From an uncultured bacterium (GTDB lineage Bacteria > Hydrogenedentota > Hydrogenedentia > Hydrogenedentales > CAILVY01), in contig CALEDJ010000007.1 of NCBI GenBank assembly GCA_937951485.1, forward strand, positions 62,001 to 126,000: a DNA stretch of 64,000 nt. Reading direction: 5' to 3'. Positions 33,223 through 43,300 of the stretch are shown piece after piece; the stretch's first letter is position 1; every line of letters starts with the position of its first letter. Under the pieces are notes generated by a model that saw nothing but the letters and a program-made list of their open reading frames with translations, was not told the origin of the DNA and ran no database searches. A program made the position numbers and the translations under genes.

Positions 33223-34896
33223 GTGCATTACACCAGGCTGGGGCAACGCACCATCAACGCAGTTCGATTTGCAGAGGTGCTTCAGGTGCTGGTGCGCCAC
33301 GGTTTCGCGGATTTGCTGCGCCGCGCCGGTTTCCATGACAGCCTGCCGGCACGCATGCTGCGGGGCCTGAATCTCATGGAAGCGCCCAGCGGTGAGCCGG
33401 CCACCTTCGGGCAACGCCTTTGCGCCGCACTGACCGAACTGGGTCCGACCTTCATCAAGTTCGGTCAGGTGCTCAGCACGCGCCCCGACCTTATCGGACC
33501 GAAAATCGCTGATGACCTGCGCGAACTCCAAGACCAAGTGGAACCATTGCCCTTCGATGCAATGTCGGCGGTGTTTGTGCAGGAACTCGGCCACTCCCCC
33601 GGGGAACTGTACGCCGCGTTCAACACCGTGCCCGTGGCCTCCGCGTCGCTCAGCCAGGTTTATCGCGCCACCCTCGCATCGGGCGAAGCGGTGGCCGTCA
33701 AGGTGCTGCGGCCCGGCGTGGAAAAGACCATCGAATCCGACATCAACCTGATGCGCGACATCGCGGAATGGGCCGCGGGGCATGTGGAGGACGTGAAATG
33801 GCTTGACCCTGTCGGCATCGTGGACGAATTCGCGAGGTCGGTCCGCCGCGAACTGGATTTCCACATCGAAGCACGCATCATCGAAACCTTCCGGAAAAAT
33901 TTCGAAGACTCCGAAAGCATCTTTATTCCCCGCGTGCACCGGGAACTTTCCACGCAGCGGGTGCTGACCATGGACTGGGTGGACGGGGCGCGCATTGACC
34001 GAATCGAGGAATATCCCGCGCGCAACTGCGACCCGCACGCCATCGCGGTTCTCGGTTGTGAGACGGTGTGCCGCATGGTGTTCGAGCATCGCATGTTTCA
34101 CGCCGACCCGCATCCCGGCAACATCTTCATCCTGCGCGACAACCGCATCGCTTTTCTCGATCTCGGCATGGCCGGTCACCTGGAACGCACGGACGTCACA
34201 GCCATCGCCGACCTGTTTTTGGCCATTTTCCACGAGGATTCCGAAGAATGCGTGGAGGCGATTCTCAATCTGAGCGCGCAAGGCGGCCCGGACGACCGCA
34301 CCGCCATGGAACACGAAATTGCCGATTTCATCGCATTCGAGGCGCATGCGATCATCGGCGGCGGGCAGGTCGCCAAGGGGATTGACCGGGCCATCCAGAT
34401 TCTGCGCAAGTACAACCTCGAACTTGCGCCCCGTTTCTCGCTGTTGCTCAAAGCATTGGGCACTGTGGAAACTGTGGGAAGGAACCTGGACCCGCAACTG
34501 GATTTCGTGACGATTGTCCAGCCCTACGTCGAACATCTGGTCTATGCCCGTTATCAACCGCAACAGGTCATGCGCGACCTGCGCCACCACGCCAACGCCT
34601 ACCTGAAACTGAGCCGCCAATTGCCCCGGGACCTCGCCCACCTCCTCTACCAGTTGCGGCGCGGCCGGGTGAAATTCCAGGTCCACCACGAACACCTCGA
34701 CAATCTCGCCGCCACCATTGACAGGTCCAGCAACCGCAACGCCCTCAGCATGATCACCGCCGCGATCATCATCGGCTCCAGCCTGCTCATCACCACCGTC
34801 TCCCCCCTCAGCCGCCTCGGCCTCGCCGGGTTCATCTTCGCGGGACTCCTCGGCGCAGCCCTCATCGTCTCCATCCTCTGGTCCAGAAAATACTGA
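33223..34896 (+). CDS. ubiB: UbiB/ABC1 family atypical kinase
   Basis: A 557-residue member of the ABC1/ADCK/UbiB family, needed for isoprenoid quinone homeostasis. Family motifs are the KxGQ motif in 'LGPTFIKFGQVLSTRPDLI', the Ala-rich loop 'VASASLSQVYRATL', 'VAVKVLRPG' (ATP-site Lys), the catalytic 'FHADPHPGNIFIL' and 'AFLDLGMAG' (DFG-equivalent). Two C-terminal transmembrane segments (~505-555) anchor it in the membrane. GTG 33223 has AAAGGAG seven bases upstream. It probably shares a transcript with the upstream GH36-like gene. Quinone type unknown. Confidence 0.93.
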   Translation: MHYTRLGQRTINAVRFAEVLQVLVRHGFADLLRRAGFHDSLPARMLRGLNLMEAPSGEPATFGQRLCAALTELGPTFIKFGQVLSTRPDLIGPKIADDLRELQDQVEPLPFDAMSAVFVQELGHSPGELYAAFNTVPVASASLSQVYRATLASGEAVAVKVLRPGVEKTIESDINLMRDIAEWAAGHVEDVKWLDPVGIVDEFARSVRRELDFHIEARIIETFRKNFEDSESIFIPRVHRELSTQRVLTMDWVDGARIDRIEEYPARNCDPHAIAVLGCETVCRMVFEHRMFHADPHPGNIFILRDNRIAFLDLGMAGHLERTDVTAIADLFLAIFHEDSEECVEAILNLSAQGGPDDRTAMEHEIADFIAFEAHAIIGGGQVAKGIDRAIQILRKYNLELAPRFSLLLKALGTVETVGRNLDPQLDFVTIVQPYVEHLVYARYQPQQVMRDLRHHANAYLKLSRQLPRDLAHLLYQLRRGRVKFQVHHEHLDNLAATIDRSSNRNALSMITAAIIIGSSLLITTVSPLSRLGLAGFIFAGLLGAALIVSILWSRKY

Positions 34897-34922
34897 AGCC
34901 ACGGCATGTGTTGTTTCCCCCT

Positions 34923-34971
34923 GCGACGCGGAAGCGTCGCGCTGGTGCGTTACACCGGGGAGCGGTGTAAC
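34923..34971. repeat. Double hairpin repeat, copy 3
   Basis: GCGACGC/GCGTCGC (34923-34940, loop GGAA) is followed by GTTACACCG/CGGTGTAAC (34949-34971) and then GAGG. Only the compensating base pair changes compared with copy 2 (GTCAC to GTTAC with GTAAC), so the stem is conserved. It lies between ubiB and ispE. Confidence 0.85.
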
Positions 34972-35034
34972 GAGGGCATACAGCCTTCCCGCTACAATCC
35001 CGTGTACTTACAGGGAAAAACGCAATTACGGCGC

Positions 35035-35076
35035 TTGACTCCTCTGGAACTTCGATATAAGGGAAAAGGATATAAT
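35035..35076 (+). promoter_or_regulatory. Probable promoter of ispE
   Basis: TTGACT (35035-35040) is followed 15 bases later by TATAAG (35056-35061), and a perfect TATAAT lies at 35071-35076. One or both -10 boxes could serve ispE, whose ATG is at 35113. Confidence 0.45.
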
Positions 35077-35112
35077 GGTTGCGCTGCGGGAGAATCAATT
35101 GGGAAAAGAGCG

Positions 35113-35997
35113 ATGACTGTCTTGTTGCGATATCGATCTTATGCGAAGATCAATCTGTATCTGGACGTGATTAACCGCCGTCGGGACGGATATCACAATA
35201 TCGAGACGATTTTTCAGACGGTGACGCTGGCGGATGAGTTGACGTTTGAGGAGCGGGCGCAGCACGTATCCATGACCTGTTCTTCGCCGGAACTGGACAC
35301 GGGGGAAGGCAACCTGGTCTATCGCGCGGCGATGCTGCTGCGGCGGCGCACCGGCTGCCGCTTGGGCGCGCGGATTCACCTGGATAAGCGCATCCCGATT
35401 GCGGCGGGACTGGCGGGCGGGTCGGGCAATGCGGCCGCGGCGCTGGTCGCGTTGAACGTGCTTTGGGATTTGCGGCTCAACCCGGCGCGGCTGCGCGCGT
35501 TTGCGCTGGAGTTGGGATCCGATGTGCCGTATTGCCTCCAAGGCGGGACGGCGGCGGCGACACGGCGCGGTGAGGAACTTGTTTTGCTGCGGCCGCTCTC
35601 CGGGGAGGTGTGGTTCGTGCTGGCACATCCGGAGATTGCGGTGAGCGCAAGCCATACGTACAACCATCCGCTTTTGGGGCGCAGCGCGGAGCGCCCTTTC
35701 GCGGGGCGCACGGCGTCGTTCCGCCGGGCGGTTCGCATGATGGAATCGGGGGACCTGCCCTGCATGGTGTTCAATCGAATGGAGACGCCGGTGTTTCACG
35801 AGCACCCGCATCTGGCGGCCGTGAAGGCGCGCCTGATGGAACTGGGCTGCGTTGCGGCGGCGATGAGCGGCAGCGGGCCGACGCTCTTTGGGGTGTGCCC
35901 GGACCGGCGCACCGCCGCGCGCATCGCGGAGATGTTGCCCGACATCCGCACATCGGTGGTTGCGCCCGCGCCGCGCGGCGTCGAGCGCATCCAGTAG
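35113..35997 (+). CDS. ispE: 4-diphosphocytidyl-2-C-methyl-D-erythritol kinase
   Basis: A 294-residue GHMP kinase that phosphorylates CDP-ME in the MEP isoprenoid pathway. Visible motifs are 'SYAKINLYLDVINRRRDGYHNIETIFQTV' spread over the N-terminus, the ATP loop 'PIAAGLAGGSGNAAAAL' and the C-terminal 'AAMSGSGPTLFGV'. The catalytic Lys and Asp lie in 'AKINL' and 'GSDVPYCLQGGTA'. The ATG at 35113 is chosen because 'RSYAKINLYL' follows at the usual distance. The gene ends eight bases from a convergent gene. With ispA at 933 it shows that the organism uses the MEP route. Confidence 0.95.
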   Translation: MTVLLRYRSYAKINLYLDVINRRRDGYHNIETIFQTVTLADELTFEERAQHVSMTCSSPELDTGEGNLVYRAAMLLRRRTGCRLGARIHLDKRIPIAAGLAGGSGNAAAALVALNVLWDLRLNPARLRAFALELGSDVPYCLQGGTAAATRRGEELVLLRPLSGEVWFVLAHPEIAVSASHTYNHPLLGRSAERPFAGRTASFRRAVRMMESGDLPCMVFNRMETPVFHEHPHLAAVKARLMELGCVAAAMSGSGPTLFGVCPDRRTAARIAEMLPDIRTSVVAPAPRGVERIQ

Positions 35998-36005
35998 GTT
36001 GCCGT

Positions 36006-38258
36006 TTATGCGTGCGCGCGTATTTCGTGCAGCAGCGCGACGGCTTGCTGGGCGAGTTCCACACATTCGGCATGGATGCCTGCGCCCTGTCCGGCGCACA
36101 GGGCGAGGCGCAGGCGGGCCATTTCGCGGGTGAGCGGCAGGAGACGCAGCCCCAGTTCGTGCGCCGCGTCCGCCTTGCCCATCCCCAAGAGGCGGCACAG
36201 GGCGCCGTCACAGCCGCAGATGCCGGCGCTGGCCTGAATGATGCTGCTTCGCGATTCGACAAGTGGTGGGGCCGCATAAATGGCATTCAGCAGTTGTTCG
36301 CGCACGGACTGACTTTTGAAGAGTTCCTCCTGACTGATGCCCCGGGGCGGTTCGCGCAGACACGTCTCAGCAAATTCGACCTCCAGGGCGTAAACGCGCG
36401 CGAGGTCCAGATCAATGGCGATCTGCCGGCGGTCCCCTTCCAGTATTTTCCACGCGATGGTGTTGCGCCAGCGTTCACAGACTTCAGGATGCGCGATCAG
36501 GAATATCTGGCCCTGTCCGGGAAACATCTCCAGGTGGCGTCGCCGCTCCATCGGCATCCATTGCCGGTTGCGCACATAATCGGCGAGATCATAGATTTCC
36601 TGATGCTCCCGGAGGGGGTCAGGCACGGCGATATTCACCGACGTTACCTCGGCGATGTCGTTGCTCACGAGGTAAAGGAGCGCAAAATCCTGTCCGCGGA
36701 GCCAATGCCATTCGATTGCTTCCACATCGGGCGCGTGCCGCGCCTTGGGATGCTCCTTCCAGGCGATTCGGATATTCAATCCGGGGTCTTCCGCAGGGAC
36801 GCTTTGAAGCAGGAGCGGGGCCAATGCCTGGAAACGCTCCATCCGGTTGCCCAGTTCCGACCACAGGTCGCTGAAACACAGAAACGGACCGGTCAGGGAG
36901 CGCTGGCAATGGCCGCCCATCCAGATCGGATCGTTGTGATAGGTAAAACTGAACCAGCCGCGTGCGCCGGCGGCATAAGCGTGATTGACGAGCAGGCGCA
37001 TTTCGGGGCAGGTGTTCCATTCCGGGGTGTCGGTGGCGTAAACGAAGGCGGGCGCAAGCACCCAGAACTGACTGCCACGGGACAGGGGCCGATGGGTGCG
37101 GATCAGGGTGCCCAGTTCCGAGGCGGCGTGCGACTTGAAATGCGTCATGCCCGATACGGCGAAAAACGGGGCGAAAAGCGCGAACGCATTCGGATCGCGC
37201 ATAAGAACGGTCATGGGATGATTGGGGTCTGCGGCTTCTATCATCGTGCGGGCGCGCATCATGGCGGGGAAAGAATGCTCGGCGGGTTCGTCATGAATGT
37301 TCCATGCGAGAATGGCGGCCGAGTTCGCATTGGGGCGAATATGTCTTTCAATCAGGGCGGGACCTTCCAGGTCGAACGCATCCATGGACCAGTTGAAGGT
37401 GGGAATCAGGCGTACATCGTAGGCTTCGGCGAGGGCCAGCAGATCGGCCCATTCCGCCATGCTGATTTCCTCCACCTCCTCCAGCACGATGCAGTTGTGG
37501 AAGTGGCGCGCGATATCCTCAATGGCCAGACGCCAGTAGTCATGGAAGGAAACATCCATGATTTCGGCGAGGCGCTTTGCGGACCCGGCTTTCATGTACA
37601 CGCCTGCGGGCATGAAGCCGTCCAACAGCGGGTACCGGCGGGGCGGGGGTTCCTTGAGAAGCGCCTCGTAATGCACAGCGCAGGCTTCCGCCTCAGCGGG
37701 GGTGGGCGCACGGAAGCGGATTTCAGCGATCTCCAGCGCCTCGCGGCTGCGCGCCGTGGAATAGAGCCGCACGGTGATCCGGTCCACCTGCGCCGGAAAG
37801 CCGAAATGGGGGATGCGACGCGCGATGGTGCGCCACTCGCGGACCGGCTGCAGCCCGTCGAAATGCATGCCGCCGGGGTAATGCCACATCCACGCCGGCC
37901 GCGCCATGGGGGTATGACAGCGGTAGGTGATTTCCGCGATGGGGTACTTGGCCGTGTCAATCGGACACCTCGCGTCGCGCCAGTGCATCGTGCTCAGCGG
38001 CACCCAGAAACTGGGGTCGTTGCGGTCCAAGTTGTCAATGCGGCGCACATCCTCGAAATGACCGACCAGCAGCACGCCGTCCGCCGTGCGTTCCACCGTC
38101 GCCGGGATGTGCTGCCATTCACCGTGGGCTTCATCATCCGCCAGCGCCCACTGCGCCATGTCGTCCGCCGTGAAGCGAATGCATTCCAGAGCGTCCCGCG
38201 CCTCCGGGTCCGGCGCTTTCACAATCGTGCTCAAATACCCCGAATATTCATATCGCAT
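36006..38258 (-). CDS. TIM-barrel glycoside hydrolase-like protein
   Basis: A 750-residue protein, not assigned to a family. The N-terminal ~230 residues look like a beta-sandwich ('WFxVPLSTMHW' region, 'YPGGMHFDGLQPV'). A barrel follows: 'PAGVYMKAGSAKRLAEIMD', 'VRLIPTFNWSMDAFDL', 'AAILAWNIHDEPAEHSFPA' (position of the clan GH-A acid/base, with Asp-Glu-Pro instead of Asn-Glu-Pro), 'GARGWFSFTYHNDPIWMGG' and a helical tail. No signal peptide is evident, so it may be cytoplasmic. ATG 38258 has a perfect AGGAGG ten bases upstream. The DEP pattern resembles glycosidases acting on galactosides or uronates, but I cannot name a substrate. Confidence 0.6.
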   Translation of the reverse strand: MRYEYSGYLSTIVKAPDPEARDALECIRFTADDMAQWALADDEAHGEWQHIPATVERTADGVLLVGHFEDVRRIDNLDRNDPSFWVPLSTMHWRDARCPIDTAKYPIAEITYRCHTPMARPAWMWHYPGGMHFDGLQPVREWRTIARRIPHFGFPAQVDRITVRLYSTARSREALEIAEIRFRAPTPAEAEACAVHYEALLKEPPPRRYPLLDGFMPAGVYMKAGSAKRLAEIMDVSFHDYWRLAIEDIARHFHNCIVLEEVEEISMAEWADLLALAEAYDVRLIPTFNWSMDAFDLEGPALIERHIRPNANSAAILAWNIHDEPAEHSFPAMMRARTMIEAADPNHPMTVLMRDPNAFALFAPFFAVSGMTHFKSHAASELGTLIRTHRPLSRGSQFWVLAPAFVYATDTPEWNTCPEMRLLVNHAYAAGARGWFSFTYHNDPIWMGGHCQRSLTGPFLCFSDLWSELGNRMERFQALAPLLLQSVPAEDPGLNIRIAWKEHPKARHAPDVEAIEWHWLRGQDFALLYLVSNDIAEVTSVNIAVPDPLREHQEIYDLADYVRNRQWMPMERRRHLEMFPGQGQIFLIAHPEVCERWRNTIAWKILEGDRRQIAIDLDLARVYALEVEFAETCLREPPRGISQEELFKSQSVREQLLNAIYAAPPLVESRSSIIQASAGICGCDGALCRLLGMGKADAAHELGLRLLPLTREMARLRLALCAGQGAGIHAECVELAQQAVALLHEIRAHA

Positions 38259-38360
38259 GCGGCGTCCACCTCCTGGCCGGCAATTCAACCTCGTTCTTTC
38301 CTGACATTTTAGCCGAATGGCGTGAAGTCAGGGGGCCATGTTCAATCACTCCTATCCTTC

Positions 38361-38459
38361 CGTCATTGCGAGCGAAGCGCAGCGGAGCGCGGCAATCCAG
38401 ACAGACGACACCCCTCAGATTGCTGGGCGGCGCGGTGCGCCGTTTCGCTCGCAATGACC
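38361..38459. mobile_element. MITE-like palindromic repeat
   Basis: Terminal inverted repeats GTCATTGCGAGCGAA (38362-38376) and TTCGCTCGCAATGAC (38444-38458) enclose ~67 bases with no coding capacity. This is the widely scattered 'CGTCATTGCGAGCGAAGC...CAATCC' type of bacterial repeat. It sits just upstream of the TIM-barrel gene's promoter region. Confidence 0.7.
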
Positions 38460-38537
38460 GCGCGACGAACAACCATTACTTCGGTCGGTCGAAATGCCAC
38501 GTTTTTTCTGCTCCAATTCGGCATTATCGGCCGCATT

Positions 38538-39944
38538 TCAGGATTTTTCAACCGGGAATTTTGCGTCGCGATGGGGCCGGGGATGGCTGTCCACAAAGCG
38601 CTCCTTTGCATTGTCCCAGAAAATCACGCGGTCCTGAATGTAGGCATCCACCCCCATGCGGATGCCGATCATGGCCCGGCATGCGGTCTCCGCGTCGAGA
38701 TGCGGCTGTTCGCGCGTGCGGATGCAGGCGAGCCAGTTGGTCATGTGGTCCGGGCGCGGCTTCGCCGGGATGACGACTTCCTCTGCGCCGTGTTCCTTCT
38801 TGAACCATTCGGTGAACTGCGGCTCGGCCACGGCGCGCAAGGCTCCCTGATCACTCCGGTATATGGTGCCGAAATGACCGCGAATCATCAGCGGCAATCC
38901 CTGCTGATTCGCCATGGAAGACGTCATTACAACGGTGTAGTCGTCGGGATAGTCGAGGTTCATCATGAAGGTGTCGGGCACTTCCCGGTCGTCCTTCTGC
39001 ACAAAGATGCCGCCGCTGCCCGTGCCGCGTTCCGGCGCCTGGGCGTCCAGCGCGATGCTGAGCGGTGCGAGCACATGGTACAGCAAGTCGGTGGCGATGC
39101 CGCCGGAATAGTCCCAGAACTTTCGGAATTGAAAATAGCGGGGCTTGGAAAAGGGACGTTCCGGCGCAGGACCCAGCCACCGCTTCCAATCAATGTAGGC
39201 GTCGCCGCCGGTGGGGTCGTCCGTGGCGTCTTTGTGGATGGGCCAGTTCCATTCGCCGCCACGGTCGCCCGGCCCGCCCTTGCTGTTGCGGCTGACATCC
39301 GCCTGCGCCCAGACCACCTTGCCGATACCGCCGTTCTGGATAAACTTGCGCACCTGCCAATAGAAATCGTCCGAGGACCCCTGCGCCCCACACTGGAAAA
39401 TGCGGCCCGTCTCAGCGACTTTGTCTCGCACGGCCAGCGCTTCCTCGGCGTAAAGCGTCATCGGCTTCTGGCAATATACGTCCTTGCCGGATTCCAGGGC
39501 GTGGATGCTGTTCAGCGCATGCCAATGGTCGGGGGTTGCAATCACGACGGCGTGGATGTCTTCACGCGCAAGCAACTCCCGATAATCCGTGTATGCTTCC
39601 ACGGCGCGACCGGTCCCCTCCAGAATGCGCGCGACCGCCTGTTTCTTCCGCCGCTCATAGACGTCGCATACGGCGCGGATCGCCAGCGCTTCGCCGCGTT
39701 TTTCCCTGTCAATCAACTCGCCCACATGCGACATGCCCATCCCGCCGACACCGATCATGCCGATGCCGATGACTTCATCCTCGCGCACCAAAGCGCCCGT
39801 CCTCGGCGCATGCGGGTCCGCTTTCGCCACAGTCATACGCGGCCCGGTGGCGCAGCCGCCGCCCAACCCCATACCGGCCAACGCTGCGCCCGCCCCCATG
39901 CTTTCCAAAAAACGCCGACGGTTCATTTCCTGACGTGATGCCAT
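38538..39944 (-). CDS. Tat-exported Gfo/Idh/MocA family oxidoreductase
   Basis: A 468-residue NAD(P)-dependent oxidoreductase. The N-terminus 'MASRQEMNRRRFLESMGAGA' is a twin-arginine signal, and 'GLGGGC' could be a lipobox. The Rossmann motif is 'GIGMIGVGGMGMSHV', with 'AVVIATPDHWHALNSI', the catalytic-loop variant 'DVYCQKPMTL' (usual EKP) and a C-terminal beta-sheet domain with 'PRYFQFRKFWDYSGGIATDLLYH'. Such exported Gfo/Idh proteins are abundant in planctomycete-like bacteria and act on sugars or glycosides. ATG 39944 has GGGAGG ten bases upstream. The substrate is unknown and no partner gene is adjacent. Confidence 0.9.
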   Translation of the reverse strand: MASRQEMNRRRFLESMGAGAALAGMGLGGGCATGPRMTVAKADPHAPRTGALVREDEVIGIGMIGVGGMGMSHVGELIDREKRGEALAIRAVCDVYERRKKQAVARILEGTGRAVEAYTDYRELLAREDIHAVVIATPDHWHALNSIHALESGKDVYCQKPMTLYAEEALAVRDKVAETGRIFQCGAQGSSDDFYWQVRKFIQNGGIGKVVWAQADVSRNSKGGPGDRGGEWNWPIHKDATDDPTGGDAYIDWKRWLGPAPERPFSKPRYFQFRKFWDYSGGIATDLLYHVLAPLSIALDAQAPERGTGSGGIFVQKDDREVPDTFMMNLDYPDDYTVVMTSSMANQQGLPLMIRGHFGTIYRSDQGALRAVAEPQFTEWFKKEHGAEEVVIPAKPRPDHMTNWLACIRTREQPHLDAETACRAMIGIRMGVDAYIQDRVIFWDNAKERFVDSHPRPHRDAKFPVEKS

Positions 39945-40349
39945 GCTCTGTTTCCTCCCGTGTGTGCCGAAAACCAGCCGCGCGTCTCCAGCCCCGCCCC
40001 AATGAAGTGTCATGCCGTTACTGCCGGGGGCTTATGATACGCCGCTCCTGACGCAAACGCCAAGCGCGGCATTTTTCGGGAATTGGGCGTTTTTCTGGAA
40101 ATTGCATTATGGGGCGCGATCCATGCATAATCTGCGCAGAATGCGGGACGGCGCTATCATTTGCCGACCGCACGCCAGAAACGCGAAAACGCCCCTGCGG
40201 TCCGTCTGAAACAAAAAGGGGGTCGTTTTTCTGCCGGCATCCAATCTTTTCAGAGTGGTGGCATGCCGCCGCGTTGAGACCTTAACCCCGTCCAGGAATC
40301 AGGCATGTTCGACACGCCTGAGCCTGCGACATGCATGGAGTGATGCAGC
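39945..40349. other. Intergenic spacer before nifJ
   Basis: 405 bases without a gene between divergent genes. A possible promoter for nifJ lies at 40102-40131, which would give a ~210-base leader. I saw no recognisable riboswitch or terminator in that leader. Confidence 0.6.
40102..40131 (+). promoter_or_regulatory. Possible promoter of nifJ
   Basis: TTGCAT (40102-40107) and CATAAT (40126-40131) are spaced by 18 bases. The -10 has five of six consensus bases and the -35 only three. Confidence 0.3.
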
Positions 40350-43300
40350 ATGAGCAGACCGATGATTACTATAGACGGAAACGAAGCCGTCGCCCGAATC
40401 GCCTACCTTACGAATGATGTCGCGGCGATTTATCCCATTACGCCTTCATCGGGCATGGGAGAATGGGCGGACCAGTGGGCCTCGGAAGGGAAAAAGAATA
40501 TCTGGGGCGCGGTGCCGGTGGTGGTGGAAATGCAAAGTGAGGCCGGCGCGGCGGGCGCGGTGCACGGCGCGTTGCAGACTGGGGCGCTGACGACCACCTT
40601 CACCGCTTCGCAGGGGTTGATGCTGATGCTGCCGAACATGTACAAGATTGCTGGGGAATTAACCTCTTGCGTCATTCACGTATCAGCGCGAACATTGGCC
40701 TCCCAGGCGCTTTCAATCTTCGGCGACCACTCCGATGTCATGGCCGCACGCAGCACAGGCTTTGCCTTGCTTTCCTCCAGTTCCGTCCAGGAATCGGGGG
40801 ATTTTGCCTTGATTGCCCAGGCCGCGAGCCTGGAATCGCGAATTCCGTTCATTCACTTTTTCGACGGCTTCCGCACCTCACACGAAGTCAATAAAACGGA
40901 AGAATTGACGGAAGAAGACGTGCGGGCGATGATAGACGACGAGTTTGTCCGGGCGCATCGCGCGCGGGCGATGTCGCCGGACCATCCAGTGGTGCGCGGC
41001 ACGGCGCAGAATCCCGACGTTTATTTTCAGTGTCGCGAAGCCGTCAATCCCTTTTACAACGCATGCCCCGGCATTGTGCAGAAAGCAATGGATAAATTGG
41101 GTGCGCTGGTCGGGCGGCACTATCATCTTTTCGATTATGTAGGCGCGCCGGATGCCGATCGGGTGATGGTGATCATGGGTTCCGGCGCGGAAGCGGCGCA
41201 CGAAGTGGTTGAATTTCTGGCAAATCAGCGTGAAAAGGTCGGCGTGGTCAAAGTACGCCTGTTTCGGCCGTTTTCGTCAACCGATTTTGTAAGGGCGCTT
41301 CCAAAGACGGTGCAGAAGATCGCCGTGCTGGACCGCACCAAGGAACCGGGCAGCGCGGGCGAACCGCTCTATCTGGACGTGATGGCGTCAGTGGCGCAAG
41401 GCCTTGCGAGCGGCATTGCTCCGTTCACAACGATGCCCCGCATTGTGGGCGGCCGGTACGGCCTGTCTTCCAAGGAATTCACGCCGGGCATGATCAAGGG
41501 GGTCCTGGATGAATTGAAAAAAGACAACCCCAAGAACGGTTTCACCGTGGGCATCGTGGACGACGTCACCCACACCAGCCTGGAATATGACCCGAATTTC
41601 TCCACGGAAGACCCAGGGACGGTGCGGGCCATCTTCTATGGATTGGGCGCGGATGGTACGGTGGGCGCCAACAAAAACTCCATCAAGATCATCGGCGAAG
41701 ATACACCGAACTACGCGCAAGGTTACTTCGTGTACGATTCCAAGAAGTCCGGATCCATGACCGTCTCGCACCTGCGCTTCGGCCCGCGGCCCATCAAGTC
41801 CATTTATCTCATCACCAAAGCGAATTTCGTGGCCTGCCACCAGTTCACCTTCGTGGACCGTTACAATGTGCTGCAATGCGCGGAGCCGGGCGCAACGTTT
41901 CTCTTGAACAGCCCGTACGGTCCGGAGGAAGTCTGGGACCATCTGCCGCGCACCATCCAACGGGAGATTATTGACAAGAAACTCAAATTCTACGTGATTG
42001 ACGCCGTAAAAGTGGCCCGCGAGGCGGGAATGGGCGGCCGCATCAACACCGTGATGCAGACCTGCTTCTTCGCCATCAGCGGCATTCTCCCGCGCGAAGA
42101 AGCCATCGAAGCCATCAAGCAATCCATCAAGAAAACCTATGGCAGACGCGGCGAATCCATCGTCCAGAAGAACTGGGCCGCAGTGGACATGTCCCTGGAC
42201 CACCTGCATCAAGTGCAGGTTCCCGACAAGGTGAGCAGCGCCTTCGATTTCCGGCCGCCCGTGCCGGAGGAAGCGCCCGATTTCGTCAAGGAAGTGACAG
42301 CCAGGATCATCGCGGGCGAGGGCGACAATTTGCCGGTGAGCGCCTTCCCGGTGGACGGCACCTTCCCCACGGCGACCACGCGGTGGGAAAAACGGAATAT
42401 CGGACTCGAAGTGCCGATTTGGGACCCGGATGTCTGCATCCAGTGCGGGAAATGCGCGCTGGTCTGCCCGCACGCCGTGATTCGCGCAAAGATATACGAC
42501 CCGAAAACGCTCGAAAACGCGCCCGACACGTTCCGGTCCGCCGAGCCCAAGTGGCGTGAGTTCAAGGATCTCCGCTTCACCCTGCAAATCTCGCCGGAAG
42601 ACTGCACGGGTTGCGGCCTGTGTGTTCAGGCGTGCCCCGCCAAGAACAAGCGCGAAGTGCGCCTGAAGGCGATCAACATGGAGCCCATCCTGAAGGTGCG
42701 TGAACAGGAATGCGCGAATTGGCGCTTCTTTGAAAGTATCCCCGAATTCGACCGGCTCAAGGTGAACACCAGCACCGTCAAAGACGTGCAATTGCTCCAA
42801 CCGCTTTTCGAGTTCTCCGGATGCTGCGCGGGTTGTGGGGAAACGCCCTATGTCAAACTGGTCTCGCAACTTTTCGGCGACCGCGCTTACGTGGCGAACG
42901 CCACCGGCTGTTCTTCTATTTACGGCGGGAACCTGCCTACCACGCCCTGGGCTGTCAATGGCGAAGGGCGCGGCCCGACGTGGTCCAATTCGCTCTTTGA
43001 GGATAACGCCGAGTTCGGCTTTGGCATGCGCGTAAGCATTGACAAGCAGAACGAATACGCGAAACTCCTCCTGCGCCAACTGGAAAACACCGTGGGCACG
43101 CAACTGGTCGAGGAAATCCTCCAGGCCGACCAGTCAGACGAGGCAGGCATCAAGGCGCAACGGGAACGCGTGGCGCTGCTGAAACAGAAACTGCAGGGTT
43201 CCGAAACGCCGGAGGCGCGTGAACTGCTGAGCGTCGCCGACATGCTGGTGCGGAAGTCGGTCTGGATCATGGGCGGCGACGGATGGGCCTATGACATCGG

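Noticed and set aside
33040-34902. 620-codon open frame on the minus strand
   Set aside because: It is antisense to ubiB, whose motifs are complete. No ribosome site or recognisable domain.
35610-38312. 900-codon open frame on the plus strand
   Set aside because: It lies opposite ispE's end and the TIM-barrel gene, has Arg/His/Gly-rich composition typical of a GC-rich antisense frame, and shows no motif. The minus-strand protein has AGGAGG and glycosidase-like segments.
38322-39938. 538-codon open frame on the plus strand
   Set aside because: It runs antisense to the Tat-exported oxidoreductase and through the MITE-like repeat; no motif or ribosome site.
41388-43103. 571-codon open frame on the minus strand
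   Set aside because: It is antisense to nifJ, which is intact with all cluster cysteines.
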